Shown: positions 43,642-51,766 of the stretch, piece after piece
Layout of the letters: every line of letters starts with the position of its first letter
Position numbering within the stretch: the first letter of the stretch is position 1
From: Mycobacterium sp. D16Q13
GTDB taxonomy: Bacteria; Actinomycetota; Actinomycetes; Mycobacteriales; Mycobacteriaceae
DNA length: 60,576 nucleotides
Assembly: GCF_002013375.1 (NCBI RefSeq)
Contig: NZ_MAEW01000025.1
Location: forward strand, 1 to 60,576
Direction: 5' to 3'
Position numbers and translations under genes: made by a program
The notes under the pieces: model-generated
The model's database searches: none
What the model was told of the DNA's origin: nothing
The model's input: only the letters and a program-made list of their open reading frames with translations

Positions 43642-44408
43642 CGGGCCACCAGCCCGCCGTCGGCGATGATGGTCTGACCGGTGATGTAACTACCCGCATC
43701 GGATGTCAAAAGCAGAGCGGTGCCCACTATTTCGTCGGGGAGCCCGAGCCGTTTGAAGTGGTTGGCGTTCGCCATGCGTTCCACCTCCGCGGGTGGTGTC
43801 TTGCGCACCATGTCGGTGTCGATCGCGCCGGGCGCCAGTGCGTTGACACGCACGCCCCGCGCGGCGAGCTCGGCCGCTGCGGAACGGGTGTAGGAGACGA
43901 GGGCAGCCTTGGCCGCCGAGTACATGGAGACACCCTGCCCAAACATGAAGGCGCCCACTGAGACCACGTTGAGCACGGCGGCGTGTGGGCTCGCCACCAG
44001 ATGCGGCAGCGCGGCCTGCACCAGGAAGACCGGACCGCGCAGGTTCACACCGAAGGACTTGTCCCAGCCGTCGACGGTGAAGGCGCCAACCGGTTCCGTG
44101 AGGGCGTTGGCGGCGTTGTTCACCACAATGTCGATACCGCCGAACTCTTCGACGGTGGCTCGCACCAAATGTTCCAGGGACTGGATGTCACCGGTGTGTG
44201 TCGATACGCCCAGCGCCCGCCCACCCAGCGCGCGCAGGTGCTCGACAGTCTCGGCGCAGGCATCTGGTTTCCGGCTTGCGACAACGACATTGGCACCCGC
44301 GCAGGCATAGCCCTCAGCGAGTGCGCGTCCGATCCCACGGGTGCCGCCGGTGACGATCGCGGTACGCCCGGTGAGGTCGAACAGGCTGGAGAAGGCTTCC
44401 CGGTTCAT
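43638..44408 (-). CDS. Short-chain dehydrogenase/reductase
   Basis: A 256-residue classical SDR. The cofactor motif is VTGGTRGIGRAL near residue 20, the NNAA motif is VVNNAANAL, and the catalytic YxxxK is YSAAK. The arginine in VVASRKPDA after the second strand favours NADP(H). ATG 44408 overlaps the TetR stop by 4 bases. A 3-hydroxyacyl-CoA or 3-ketoacyl reductase-type activity would fit its partner crotonase. Confidence 0.88.
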   Translation of the reverse strand: MNREAFSSLFDLTGRTAIVTGGTRGIGRALAEGYACAGANVVVASRKPDACAETVEHLRALGGRALGVSTHTGDIQSLEHLVRATVEEFGGIDIVVNNAANALTEPVGAFTVDGWDKSFGVNLRGPVFLVQAALPHLVASPHAAVLNVVSVGAFMFGQGVSMYSAAKAALVSYTRSAAAELAARGVRVNALAPGAIDTDMVRKTPPAEVERMANANHFKRLGLPDEIVGTALLLTSDAGSYITGQTIIADGGLVAR

Positions 44409-45004
44409 CGTTCCCTCACTTTTCGCTGGTCCACAAAACTCGCGGCGCGCACCACGCCAAGAATCTGTTCGATGAGCGCGTCGTCGGCGGTGCCGCGCAG
44501 CACGCCGTGGTACACGGCCATGCCCACGATCGTGTCGAAGAGTGCGTCTGCCCCCGGCTGGCCCGCGCACCGGCCGACTGCGACAGCCTCGGTGTGTGCC
44601 GCCCGAAATGTCTCGCGCAGAGGCGTTTCGGTGCGCTCCACCAGAACCGTATACCGGCTGGGTTCGCGGTAGTACTCGACGAGGAGTCCCGGCATCGCCG
44701 CACGGGTGGCCGGATCGGCGAAGTATTCGACCACGGAACGCACCACAACCGGCAGGTGGTCCTCAAATTCGGCAGGCTCGGCCAGCGCCGCGGGCCAGGG
44801 GCGGTCGGCGATCGCGCTTTCCACCATGTCGGCCTGCGTGGGCCAACGCCGGTAGATCGTGGGTGCACCGATTCCGGCGGCGCGCGCTACCGCCGGAATA
44901 GTGGTGCCCTGATAACCCTCGGTGGCCAGCATCTGGCGCACCGTCTCACGGACCGCGTCGTCCTTGTCGGGGTCGCGGGGGCGTCCGCCCTGGCGTCTAT
45001 CCAC
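44405..45004 (-). CDS. TetR-family regulator of the SDR-crotonase operon
   Basis: A 199-residue TetR protein with an Arg-rich N-terminus (MDRRQGGRPRDPDKDD). The helix-turn-helix is AVARAAGIGAPTIYRRW at about residues 38-54. It is the first gene of the three-gene operon and has a 27-bp inverted repeat 19 bases upstream of its start (45024-45050), so it probably represses its own operon. The stop overlaps the SDR start (ATGA). Confidence 0.9.
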   Translation of the reverse strand: MDRRQGGRPRDPDKDDAVRETVRQMLATEGYQGTTIPAVARAAGIGAPTIYRRWPTQADMVESAIADRPWPAALAEPAEFEDHLPVVVRSVVEYFADPATRAAMPGLLVEYYREPSRYTVLVERTETPLRETFRAAHTEAVAVGRCAGQPGADALFDTIVGMAVYHGVLRGTADDALIEQILGVVRAASFVDQRKVRER

Positions 45005-45023
45005 TCTCCGACCGTCCCCTTTT

Positions 45024-45050
45024 AGTTTCGATATTGAAAATAACGATACT
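45024..45050. promoter_or_regulatory. 27-bp operator-like inverted repeat upstream of the TetR-SDR-crotonase operon
   Basis: AGTTTCGATATT and AATAACGATACT flank a central GAA, and the arms match at 10 of 12 positions. Its position and AT-rich character fit a TetR operator over the promoter. Confidence 0.75.
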
Positions 45051-45076
45051 AGTGCGGCCCCGGTGGAGGGAAGGCC

Positions 45077-45514
45077 CTATCGATAGGTGGCGAGAACCTG
45101 CTTGCGCAGCCCGTCCGTCGCGGTTTCCATGGCACCCTTGATGGCCCGCTTCAGCACAAATCCGGGCAGCGGGATCAGCGGATCGACCGTCAGCTCGAAC
45201 TTGACGTGCGTCTTGTCGCCCTTGGGCGTGAAGGTGTACTTGCCGTCTTGACGGCGCTGCTGGCTGGCCTTCACCAGCGTCCAACTGACGGTGTCGGGAC
45301 CCCAGCTGTAGGCAACGGTTTGTTCGTCGGTGATACCCGCCGTCTTCACCTTCATCTTCACCTCATGCGGACGCCCGTCCGCCCCCGTCGTCAACACCGT
45401 CGAACTCTGATGCGCCGAAGACCATTTCGGCAGCACCCCAAAATCGGCGATGACGTCCATGATCTGTTCGGGGGTCGCTTCGATGACGATTTCCCGGCTG
45501 TCGCTAGTGGCCAT
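45077..45514 (-). CDS. SRPBCC family protein
   Basis: A 145-residue START-like protein. IVIEATPEQIMDVIADFGVLPKW is the usual first strand and helix pair, and YSWGPDTVSWTL and VKFELTVDPLIPLPGF mark the sheet and C-terminal helix. Similar small SRPBCC genes (Rv0854, Rv0856, Rv0857) cluster around far in M. tuberculosis, so its presence in this neighbourhood is not random. The ligand is probably hydrophobic. It is preceded by the SDR gene on the same strand (28 bases). Confidence 0.85.
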   Translation of the reverse strand: MATSDSREIVIEATPEQIMDVIADFGVLPKWSSAHQSSTVLTTGADGRPHEVKMKVKTAGITDEQTVAYSWGPDTVSWTLVKASQQRRQDGKYTFTPKGDKTHVKFELTVDPLIPLPGFVLKRAIKGAMETATDGLRKQVLATYR

Positions 45515-45542
45515 GGATCTGACCCTAGCGACCCTCCTACTG

Positions 45543-46286
45543 CTAGACGGTGAATCCCCCGTCGATGTTGATGGCGGTTCCCGTGATGTACCACGCCTCC
45601 TCGGACGCCAGGTAGCTCACCAGGCTCGCGACATCGCGCGGGTGGCCATAGCGTCCGACCGCGATGTTGGGACGCAGAATCTCGGCCAGCGCGCCGTCCT
45701 CGGGGTTCATATCGGTGGCCACCGGGCCCGGCTGAACGTTGTTGATGGTGATGCCGCGGGGCCCGAGCTCGCGTGCCAGCCCCCGGGTGAGGCCGGCGAC
45801 GGCGGCCTTCGACATCGAGTACAGCGACGCATTGGCCGTGGGCGAGCGGTCACCGTTGATGCTTCCGATGGTGACGATCCTGCCGCCATCCCGCAGATGC
45901 GGGGAGGCCGCCTTGATCGCGGCGAAGACGGCGCGCACATTCACCGCGACAATCTTGTCGAAGTCCTCCAGGCTGGCTGTCTCGACATCGCCGAAACTGG
46001 CAATCCCGGCGTTGTTGACCAGAATATCCAGTCCCCCAAGGTGTTCCGTCGCCTCGTTGACGGCGGCGGCAAGCTGATCGGGGTCGGCGACATCGGCCTT
46101 GATAGCCAGCGACCACCCACCTGCTGCCTTCACATCAGCCACCACATCGGCGGCCTGTTTCGCTGAGCTTGAAAACGTGAAGACAACACGTGCGCCGTCG
46201 GCGGCAAGCCTGCGCACGATGCCCGCGCCAATTCCGCGCGATCCACCGGTGACGAACGCGCGGCGGCCCGTGAGTGGCTGAGTCAT
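45543..46286 (-). CDS. Short-chain dehydrogenase/reductase
   Basis: A 247-residue classical SDR. It carries VTGGSRGIGAGIVRRL at the cofactor site, LVNNAGIA, YSMSK at the active site and the conserved NNVQPGPVATDMNP after it. The sequence is close to 3-oxoacyl-ACP reductase-like SDRs, but such similarity is too broad to name a substrate. It precedes the SRPBCC gene and may share its transcript. The divergent lipase starts 107 bases away. Confidence 0.88.
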   Translation of the reverse strand: MTQPLTGRRAFVTGGSRGIGAGIVRRLAADGARVVFTFSSSAKQAADVVADVKAAGGWSLAIKADVADPDQLAAAVNEATEHLGGLDILVNNAGIASFGDVETASLEDFDKIVAVNVRAVFAAIKAASPHLRDGGRIVTIGSINGDRSPTANASLYSMSKAAVAGLTRGLARELGPRGITINNVQPGPVATDMNPEDGALAEILRPNIAVGRYGHPRDVASLVSYLASEEAWYITGTAINIDGGFTV

Positions 46287-46393
46287 GTCAATCCCTTCGG
46301 TCGGTACTCAGAAGACAAGGGGACCGGGGTCCGAAACATTCCCACCTGTCCGATTCGCGCACGGTATGCCCGTACCCCCGGCATACTCGCTGT

Positions 46394-47284
46394 GTGTCGT
46401 CCGCTGACATTCATCCAAGTCTCCGCTTGGCCGCCAAGGTTTTTCCACGGCAGGTCGGCCTTCCGCGAACGCTGTCGACGCTGCGCGCGGTTATCCGCGC
46501 CTCGGGGCTGCTCCCAAGGTTCGGGATACGGACCATGGCAGTCAACGACGACGTGACCGTACGCGCACACGTTCCCAAGAACCTCAACGAACCGTCCCCA
46601 GCGCTGTTGTGGATTCACGGCGGCGGCTATGTGATGGGCACCGCCCGCCAGGACGATCTCTTCTGCCGCAAGGTGATGCGGGAGACGGGACTTCCCGTCG
46701 TGTCCGTCGACTACCGCCTCGCGCCCGAACATCCCTACCCCACCCCCATCGAGGACTGTTATGCCGCGCTGCGCTGGTTATCCGTGCAGGGCTGGATCGA
46801 CCCGACCCGCATCGCCATCGGCGGTGCCAGCGCCGGCGGTGGACTGACCGCGGCACTGGCGCTGCTGGCACGCGATCGCGGCGAGGTGGCCCCCGCCATG
46901 CAGCTGTTGGTCTATCCGATGCTCGATGACCGCACCGCCGCGCGCACCGATGTCGACGAAACCACGCTGCGGATGTGGAGCAACAAAAGCAACCGGTTCG
47001 GCTGGGATTCGTATCTCGGCAACGCAGACCCCGATGTCGCGGTGCCGGGCCGCCGCCCCGATCTGGCGGGGTTGGCGCCGGCATGGCTGGGCATCGGGAC
47101 CGCCGACCTGTTCCACGACGAAGACCTCGCCTACGCCGAACGCCTGCAAGCCGCCGGGGTGCCGTGCGAGTTGGAAGTGGTCGAGGGCGCCTTCCACGGT
47201 TTCGACAGATTCGCGCCGTGGGCGCAGGTATCGAAGGACTTCGTGGCCAGGGCCTGCCGCAGCCTGCAGCATGCGCTCATCTGA
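46394..47284 (+). CDS. HSL-family alpha/beta hydrolase (Lip-type esterase)
   Basis: A 296-residue esterase. HGGGYVMG is a canonical oxyanion motif, the nucleophile is in IGGASAGGGL, the aspartate in IGTADLFHDED and the histidine in EGAFHGFDRF, so the site is complete. GTG 46394 is used; the 40 open codons upstream look untranslated. It lacks a signal peptide. Family members hydrolyse acyl esters in mycobacterial lipid turnover. Confidence 0.88.
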   Translation: MSSADIHPSLRLAAKVFPRQVGLPRTLSTLRAVIRASGLLPRFGIRTMAVNDDVTVRAHVPKNLNEPSPALLWIHGGGYVMGTARQDDLFCRKVMRETGLPVVSVDYRLAPEHPYPTPIEDCYAALRWLSVQGWIDPTRIAIGGASAGGGLTAALALLARDRGEVAPAMQLLVYPMLDDRTAARTDVDETTLRMWSNKSNRFGWDSYLGNADPDVAVPGRRPDLAGLAPAWLGIGTADLFHDEDLAYAERLQAAGVPCELEVVEGAFHGFDRFAPWAQVSKDFVARACRSLQHALI

Positions 47285-47396
47285 ACTGCGTTCGCCGAGA
47301 ACATATCTCCGAATTCTGAGGCGTCGATATTGTCGAGCGTGCACCGAATGCACCGAACGCCTACGGGGTACCGGCACGACCTAGAACCCCACACGC

Positions 47397-47429
47397 TAAT
47401 GTAAATGAATATCGTTATCGTTGTCATTA
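47397..47429. promoter_or_regulatory. Zinc-repressor (Zur)-like site upstream of the PPE gene
   Basis: An AT-rich stretch bounded by TAATG and CATTA contains TGAATATCGTTATCG (47406-47420). This matches 12 of 15 positions of a Zur-box-like TGAAAATCGTTTTCA pattern. It lies 20 bases upstream of the PPE start. The consensus is from memory of mycobacterial Zur sites, so this is a candidate only. Confidence 0.45.
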
Positions 47430-47448
47430 GTGCTGCGGAGGGTGCGGA

Positions 47449-48909
47449 ATGGCTATGCCGGTGTGGATGGCGTCTCCGCCGGAGGTGCATTCGGCCCTGC
47501 TCAGCGGAGGTCCGGGCCCCGGACCGCTACTCGCAGCCGCTGCCGAATGGTCTTCGCTGAGTGCGCATTACACCGCCACTGCCGACGAACTTCGCGCAAT
47601 TCTGGCCACTACCCATGCCGCAGCGTGGCAGGGCCCCAGCGCGGACATGTATGTGGCGGCGCACGTTCCATACCTGGAGTGGCTGACCCAAGGTGCCGTC
47701 GAAAGTAGTGGCCGGGCCGCTCAGCACGGGGCCGCGGCGGGCGCCTACAGCTCGGCACTCGCGATCATGCCTACCCTTGCCGAGTTAGCCGCCAATCACG
47801 CTACACACGCGGCGTTGATGGCCACAAACTTCTTTGGTATCAACACCATTCCCATCGTGGCCACCGAGGCCGACTACGTCCGCATGTGGGTGCAGGCCGC
47901 CACCACGATGGCGACGTACCAAACGGCCTCCGATGTCGCACTGGCGTCCACACCGCCCGCTACGCCGCCACCGCCGATCCTGAACGGCCACGATCACGAC
48001 CACGACCACGAGCACGGCGAAGACCACGGTCACGGGGACCTGGACCCCACCAACCCGGAGTGGTGGGTGCACGTCGCCGGTGAGATGGTCGAGCATATTG
48101 AGCTGCTGTGGAACAACCTGCTGACCGATCCGGCCGCACTGCTGACCAACCTTCCTTTGGTGCTGGCGGACGTGGCTTTTCATGCCGCACAACTGGCTTC
48201 GACAATCGGCCAGTTCGCCCCCGCCTTGATCCAGCCCGCGCTGGCTCTGGCGATCGCCAGCCTGGGTTCGGTGGCCGGGCTCGCCGGCCTGTCCGGGATT
48301 CAACCATCTCCTGATGCTCTTGCCGCGGAACCGGATCCCATTCAGGAGCCTCCGACAGCGGCGGCCGCAGGGTCGGCACCGACGAGCAGTCCATCTCCGT
48401 CAGCTCCGGCATCGGCCCCTTCCGGTGCACCAGCGCCTACCGTCACCAGCACTGCGCCCGCGCCGTCGCCTCCGCCGCCTGTCGGCGACCCAGGCTTCTC
48501 CTTCCCGTATGCCGTGGGTGGCGGACCCCGCATCGGCGCGGGATTGGCATTGACGAGCCGGGTTCGCACGAGGTCGAGCGCTACAGCATGGAATTCAGCA
48601 TCAGAACGGGCAGCAACGGCCGCGACAGCGGCAGCACGGCAGGCACGCCGACGACGGGATCGGAGCAAGGACGAAGGCCGCGCTGTCGAATACATGGATA
48701 TGGACGCCACCGCGACCTTTGGGGACGAGCCTTCCGCAACGGCTTCACGACGCGGTGCCGGACCGATGGGGTTCACCGGTACTGCATCCAGACAAGACAC
48801 GGCGGCAGCGGGATTGGCGACATTGGGTCGCAATGACGATCTCAGCGAGGGGGCTCGTACGCCGATGATTCCGAACACCTGGGATCCGGATGGCAGTGAT
48901 CCGCGCTGA
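47449..48909 (+). CDS. PPE-family protein with His/Asp-rich segment
   Basis: A 486-residue PPE protein. The N-terminal ~175 residues carry SPPEVHSALL at 9-18, the WxG at 60-62 and the long PPE helices. Residues 181-197 are a run of His, Asp, Glu and Gly with seven histidines, a likely metal-binding tract. A hydrophobic region, a Pro/Ser/Ala linker and a C-terminal end with MGFTGTA and PMIPNTW follow; that end resembles the tails of ESX-3-type PPE4 proteins. PPE proteins are exported by type VII secretion, normally paired with a PE partner, but no PE gene is adjacent. The Zur-like site upstream and the His tract both point to zinc or another divalent metal. Confidence 0.9.
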   Translation: MAMPVWMASPPEVHSALLSGGPGPGPLLAAAAEWSSLSAHYTATADELRAILATTHAAAWQGPSADMYVAAHVPYLEWLTQGAVESSGRAAQHGAAAGAYSSALAIMPTLAELAANHATHAALMATNFFGINTIPIVATEADYVRMWVQAATTMATYQTASDVALASTPPATPPPPILNGHDHDHDHEHGEDHGHGDLDPTNPEWWVHVAGEMVEHIELLWNNLLTDPAALLTNLPLVLADVAFHAAQLASTIGQFAPALIQPALALAIASLGSVAGLAGLSGIQPSPDALAAEPDPIQEPPTAAAAGSAPTSSPSPSAPASAPSGAPAPTVTSTAPAPSPPPPVGDPGFSFPYAVGGGPRIGAGLALTSRVRTRSSATAWNSASERAATAATAAARQARRRRDRSKDEGRAVEYMDMDATATFGDEPSATASRRGAGPMGFTGTASRQDTAAAGLATLGRNDDLSEGARTPMIPNTWDPDGSDPR

Positions 48910-49218
48910 CTACCATCGACGCGGCCGCGGCCATTGAGAATGATCCGTGGCGGAACAGTCTCGATAATCGCAGCCGCCACGAGACACCCCACACACGCTC
49001 AGCGCCCCGGCAACGGCTCCAGGCGCAGCGATCCCCGCGAACACCGGCTCCGAGAACCGCTTCATCGAGCCATCGAACTCCACGACGGTTACTGGCATGG
49101 CGCCCCGCGCTGCGAGCTCGATACCGTCACCGAGTTCACTCAAACGCAACAGCAAACATCGTTGGTCTGGGTCATGCCAAAAGGCACCGGAATTATGGGC
49201 ATTCCGCACGACGGCCAA
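48910..49218 (-). CDS. Possible small hypothetical protein (uncertain)
   Basis: A 102-residue frame, MAVVRNAHNSGAFWHDPDQ and so on, lies convergent to the PPE gene in an otherwise gene-free 408 bases (48910-49317). Its middle part has mycobacterial-like third-position GC. A plus-strand frame of similar length (48934-49233) uses rare codons such as ATA and AGA and is less likely. No domain, signal or ribosome site is convincing, so the region may simply be non-coding or decayed. Confidence 0.25.
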   Translation of the reverse strand: MAVVRNAHNSGAFWHDPDQRCLLLRLSELGDGIELAARGAMPVTVVEFDGSMKRFSEPVFAGIAAPGAVAGALSVCGVSRGGCDYRDCSATDHSQWPRPRRW

Positions 49219-49317
49219 CCTGGACTTGGCTAATTGACCCGAGTCGGCGCGCCCGCGTCAGGGGCAGCGCGCGGCACTATGCAACACCGCCTTTACGAAT
49301 TTGCTAGGTTGCTGGCC

Positions 49318-49755
49318 GTGGCAACGATCGATGACCGCAGCGACCTGTCGGCGTACTGGCGGCTGAAGTTCGATTTCTATGACCGTTACGGGACGAGATT
49401 TACGCCGGAAGCGGTCGCCGCCGCGAAAGCCAGACCCTTCGCGGTCAGGATGCGGTCGGCCATCAATCTGCCTGCACTGTTTTTCGGGCCCATCTACTTC
49501 ATCGTGAAAGGCATGTGGCGGAAAGCCGTAACCATCATGCTGCTAGGCCTACTCCTTGGTGTGGTGGTGTACCTCGCCTTCCCGGGGCTGGGATTCGGAG
49601 GATTCGGCACCAACGGCGCCGTGTACATGATTTTGGCGGGCCCGGCCTACTACCGGCATCGGGCCAAGGGCAGCCGGTCGTGGAATCCGCTCGACGGCAT
49701 CGGCTGGCGGTTCAACCGTGAGATGCGCGAAGCCTGGGCGCAGCGCCGCAAGTAG
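49318..49755 (+). CDS. DUF2628 family membrane protein
   Basis: A 145-residue paralogue of the 7250-7648 gene. The shared landmarks are YWRLKFDFYDRY near the N-terminus, LFFGPIYFIVKGMWRKA at about 60-76 and SRSWNPLDG near the C-terminus, with two to three hydrophobic helices. This copy has a longer C-terminal tail (RFNREMREAWAQRRK). GTG 49318 gives an N-terminus like that of the paralogue; an ATG at 49279 is possible. Function unknown. Confidence 0.78.
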   Translation: MATIDDRSDLSAYWRLKFDFYDRYGTRFTPEAVAAAKARPFAVRMRSAINLPALFFGPIYFIVKGMWRKAVTIMLLGLLLGVVVYLAFPGLGFGGFGTNGAVYMILAGPAYYRHRAKGSRSWNPLDGIGWRFNREMREAWAQRRK

Positions 49756-49821
49756 GTCTGTCCACAGCGGAATGGGACCGTGTACGCCCCCGGCATGGAC
49801 GCGCGTGCCCGAATACGGAAA

Positions 49822-49843
49822 AGCCCGCTGTCACCAGCGGGCT
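49822..49843 (-). terminator. Intrinsic terminator of the tRNA-Glu/Asp/Phe array
   Basis: On the minus strand AGCCCGCTG, a 4-base loop and CAGCGGGCT are followed by TTTT, a textbook hairpin with a T run just beyond tRNA-Phe. Confidence 0.9.
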
Positions 49844-49850
49844 CTCATGG

Positions 49851-49924
49851 TGGCCAGGGCCGGGATCGAACCGGCGACCTTCCGCTTTTCAGGCGGACGC
49901 TCGTACCAACTGAGCTACCTGGCC
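49851..49924 (-). tRNA. tRNA-Phe (GAA)
   Basis: A full cloverleaf: the acceptor stem GGCCAGG pairs with CCTGGCC, the D-loop is AGCTCAGTTGGTA, the anticodon loop CTGAAAA gives GAA, and the T-arm is GGTTCGATCCC. CCA is encoded in the genome (49848-49850). It is the last of three tRNAs on this strand. Confidence 0.95.
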
Positions 49925-49961
49925 GGACGGCAGATCCACAGAAACTGCCTCGCCGTACTGG

Positions 49962-50035
49962 CGACCCTGACGGGACTCGAACCCGCGACCTCCGCCGTGA
50001 CAGGGCGGCGCGCTAACCAACTGCGCCACAGGGCC
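49962..50035 (-). tRNA. tRNA-Asp (GTC)
   Basis: The acceptor GGCCCTG pairs with CAGGGTC (one G-T), the anticodon loop CTGTCAC gives GTC and the T-arm has GGTTCGAGTCC. The 3' CCA is encoded (49959-49961). Confidence 0.95.
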
Positions 50036-50065
50036 TTACTCTGCTCCCAGTATGAACTGGTTGCG

Positions 50066-50138
50066 TACCCCCAACGGGATTCGAACCCGTGCTACCGCCG
50101 TGAAAGGGCGGCGTCCTAGGCCACTAGACGATGGGGGC
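50066..50138 (-). tRNA. tRNA-Glu (TTC)
   Basis: The acceptor GCCCCCA pairs with TGGGGGT, the anticodon loop CTTTCAC gives TTC and the T-arm is GGTTCGAATCCC. No CCA is encoded, unlike in its neighbours. It is the first tRNA of the minus-strand array. Confidence 0.95.
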
Positions 50139-50262
50139 CCATGTCCGAATCACTCCGGGGTACTCGTCAACGTGGTCACGTTGGGAGCTCGCCTAGCTTA
50201 GGGCACAACCTCCCCAGAACCCAAACCGGATTACCTCGGTGCTGACTCGCCGCTGCGACCAG

Positions 50263-50268
50263 TATTCT
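50263..50268 (+). promoter_or_regulatory. Likely -10 box of tRNA-Lys
   Basis: TATTCT ends 10 bases upstream of the mature 5' end. A weak CTGACT lies at 50242-50247, with a short 15-base spacer, so only the -10 is offered. Confidence 0.4.
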
Positions 50269-50278
50269 GTCTCGGCAC

Positions 50279-50351
50279 GCCCCTCTAGCTCAGTTGGTAG
50301 AGCTACGGACTTTTAATCCGCAGGTCGTAGGTTCGAGCCCTACGGGGGGCA
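50279..50351 (+). tRNA. tRNA-Lys (TTT)
   Basis: The acceptor GCCCCTC pairs with GGGGGGC (one T-G), the D-arm is AGCTCAGTTGGTAGAGC, the anticodon loop CTTTTAA gives TTT and the T-arm is GGTTCGAGCCC. CCA is encoded at 50352-50354. It is divergent from the other three tRNAs and 70 bases upstream of the MFS gene. Confidence 0.95.
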
Positions 50352-50423
50352 CCAGCGCGCCGGTTGCGATCAGCGGGAGCAGGAGCCTTATCAGGCCCTC
50401 CCCCGCTGCCTACCGTTCGGAAA

Positions 50424-51710
50424 ATGACGTCGACGGCCCAGAGCACCACCGAGACAGCAGCGCCTCAGTCCCAGCCCGTGACGTTCCGGCAGGCGTTCTT
50501 CGTCGCCGTGACGGCGGGGCTCGGGTACGGCTTCGACTCGTATGCGGTGAACATCTACGGTCTGGTGCTGCCCGAGATCAAGAAGACCCTGCACATCACC
50601 GAGGCCCAAGCCGGATACATCGGCTCGATCTTTCTGCTCGGCTACACGATCGGCACCATCGGATTCGGCCTCGCCGCCGACCGGTGGGGGCGTAAAACGA
50701 CCCTCGGAGCCTCGATCCTGCTGTACGGCATCACGACCGCCCTGGCAGGTCTCACGACGAACGTCGCCGCTTTCACCGGGTTGCGGTTTCTCACGGGTGT
50801 CGGCGGGGCCGGTGAGCTCGCGGTGGGGGCCCCTTACACCGCCGAGGTATGGCCGGCCAAGACCCGAGCCATAGGCGTTGGTGGCGTGATCTTTTCACTC
50901 TTCTCACTGGGTTACGTCCTGGCCGCCGGTGTTGCCCTGGTGCTGGTTCCTCGCTTCGGCTGGCAGGCGGCCTTCATCGTCGCGATCGTCCCGGCGATCG
51001 TGCTTTTCCTTGCCCGGCAAGGCATCAAGGAATCGCACCGCTACACAGCGACCCGGGTCAAGGTCGAACGTGGCGCCACCAAACCCACGCTGTGGCATCT
51101 GCCCGGCGTGCGACGGCGCCTCATGGTCGGATGGCTGGTTTACACCGCCAACGCGGTCGGCTACTGGGGCATGACACTCTTCCTGACCACCTACATCGTC
51201 AAGAAATTCCACGCCACCTCGGTAGAAGCGATCCGCTATGCCCTGATCTTCTTTCTGCTGCAAGCCGTGTTCGTGTTCATCGGCACCGCCCTGGCCGACT
51301 GGATAGGGCGACGCCCCTCGGCCATCCTTGCCGCGGTCATCGAAATCGCTTCCACCGCATTGGGAGCCACCTCAGACTCGCTCTCGCAGTATTTAGTGTT
51401 CGGCGCCATCTCTATCGCCACGCTCGGCTGGCTGTGGGGCGTCGGCGATACCTACGTCGCCGAGCTCTTCCCCACCGTGTTGCGCGGCACCGGATTCGGT
51501 ATCGCAGTCGGCGGTGGCCGCGTCGTCTCCATCGCCGCGCCAACCCTGGTGGGCTGGGCCATAACGCAGTACGGAATCCAAACGCCCTATCTGGCGCTCA
51601 GCGGCCTGTGGATCCTGACGATCATCGGATACCTCTTGGGACCCGAAACCAAGGGCAAGGAGCTCGAAGACCTTGCCGACAAGGCCTTTACCGAAGACCT
51701 GGCCCCCTAA
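50424..51710 (+). CDS. MFS transporter
   Basis: A 428-residue permease with twelve predicted helices. The loop 2-3 signature is GLAADRWGRKT near residue 85, and its repeat in the second half is ALADWIGRRPS. The sequence is of the sugar/metabolite or aromatic-acid:proton symporter type, with an acidic residue pair in helix 1 (GYGFDSYAVN). ATG 50424 is used. No catabolic partner lies beside it, so the substrate cannot be inferred. A strong hairpin follows the stop. Confidence 0.9.
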   Translation: MTSTAQSTTETAAPQSQPVTFRQAFFVAVTAGLGYGFDSYAVNIYGLVLPEIKKTLHITEAQAGYIGSIFLLGYTIGTIGFGLAADRWGRKTTLGASILLYGITTALAGLTTNVAAFTGLRFLTGVGGAGELAVGAPYTAEVWPAKTRAIGVGGVIFSLFSLGYVLAAGVALVLVPRFGWQAAFIVAIVPAIVLFLARQGIKESHRYTATRVKVERGATKPTLWHLPGVRRRLMVGWLVYTANAVGYWGMTLFLTTYIVKKFHATSVEAIRYALIFFLLQAVFVFIGTALADWIGRRPSAILAAVIEIASTALGATSDSLSQYLVFGAISIATLGWLWGVGDTYVAELFPTVLRGTGFGIAVGGGRVVSIAAPTLVGWAITQYGIQTPYLALSGLWILTIIGYLLGPETKGKELEDLADKAFTEDLAP

Positions 51711-51720
51711 CGAACGCCAA

Positions 51721-51753
51721 TGGGGGCACCGGCAGCATGTGCCGATGCCCCCA
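51721..51753. terminator. Bidirectional hairpin between convergent MFS and hydrolase genes
   Basis: TGGGGGCA pairs with TGCCCCCA and, after one mismatch, CGGCA pairs with TGCCG around a 5-base loop. It lies in the 56 bases separating two convergent stops. Confidence 0.85.
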
Positions 51754-51766
51754 CACGCGCCATCTC

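Noticed and set aside
49822..50354. tRNA cluster as a prophage or island attachment site
   Set aside because: No integrase and no repeated 3' tRNA fragment were seen in the window.
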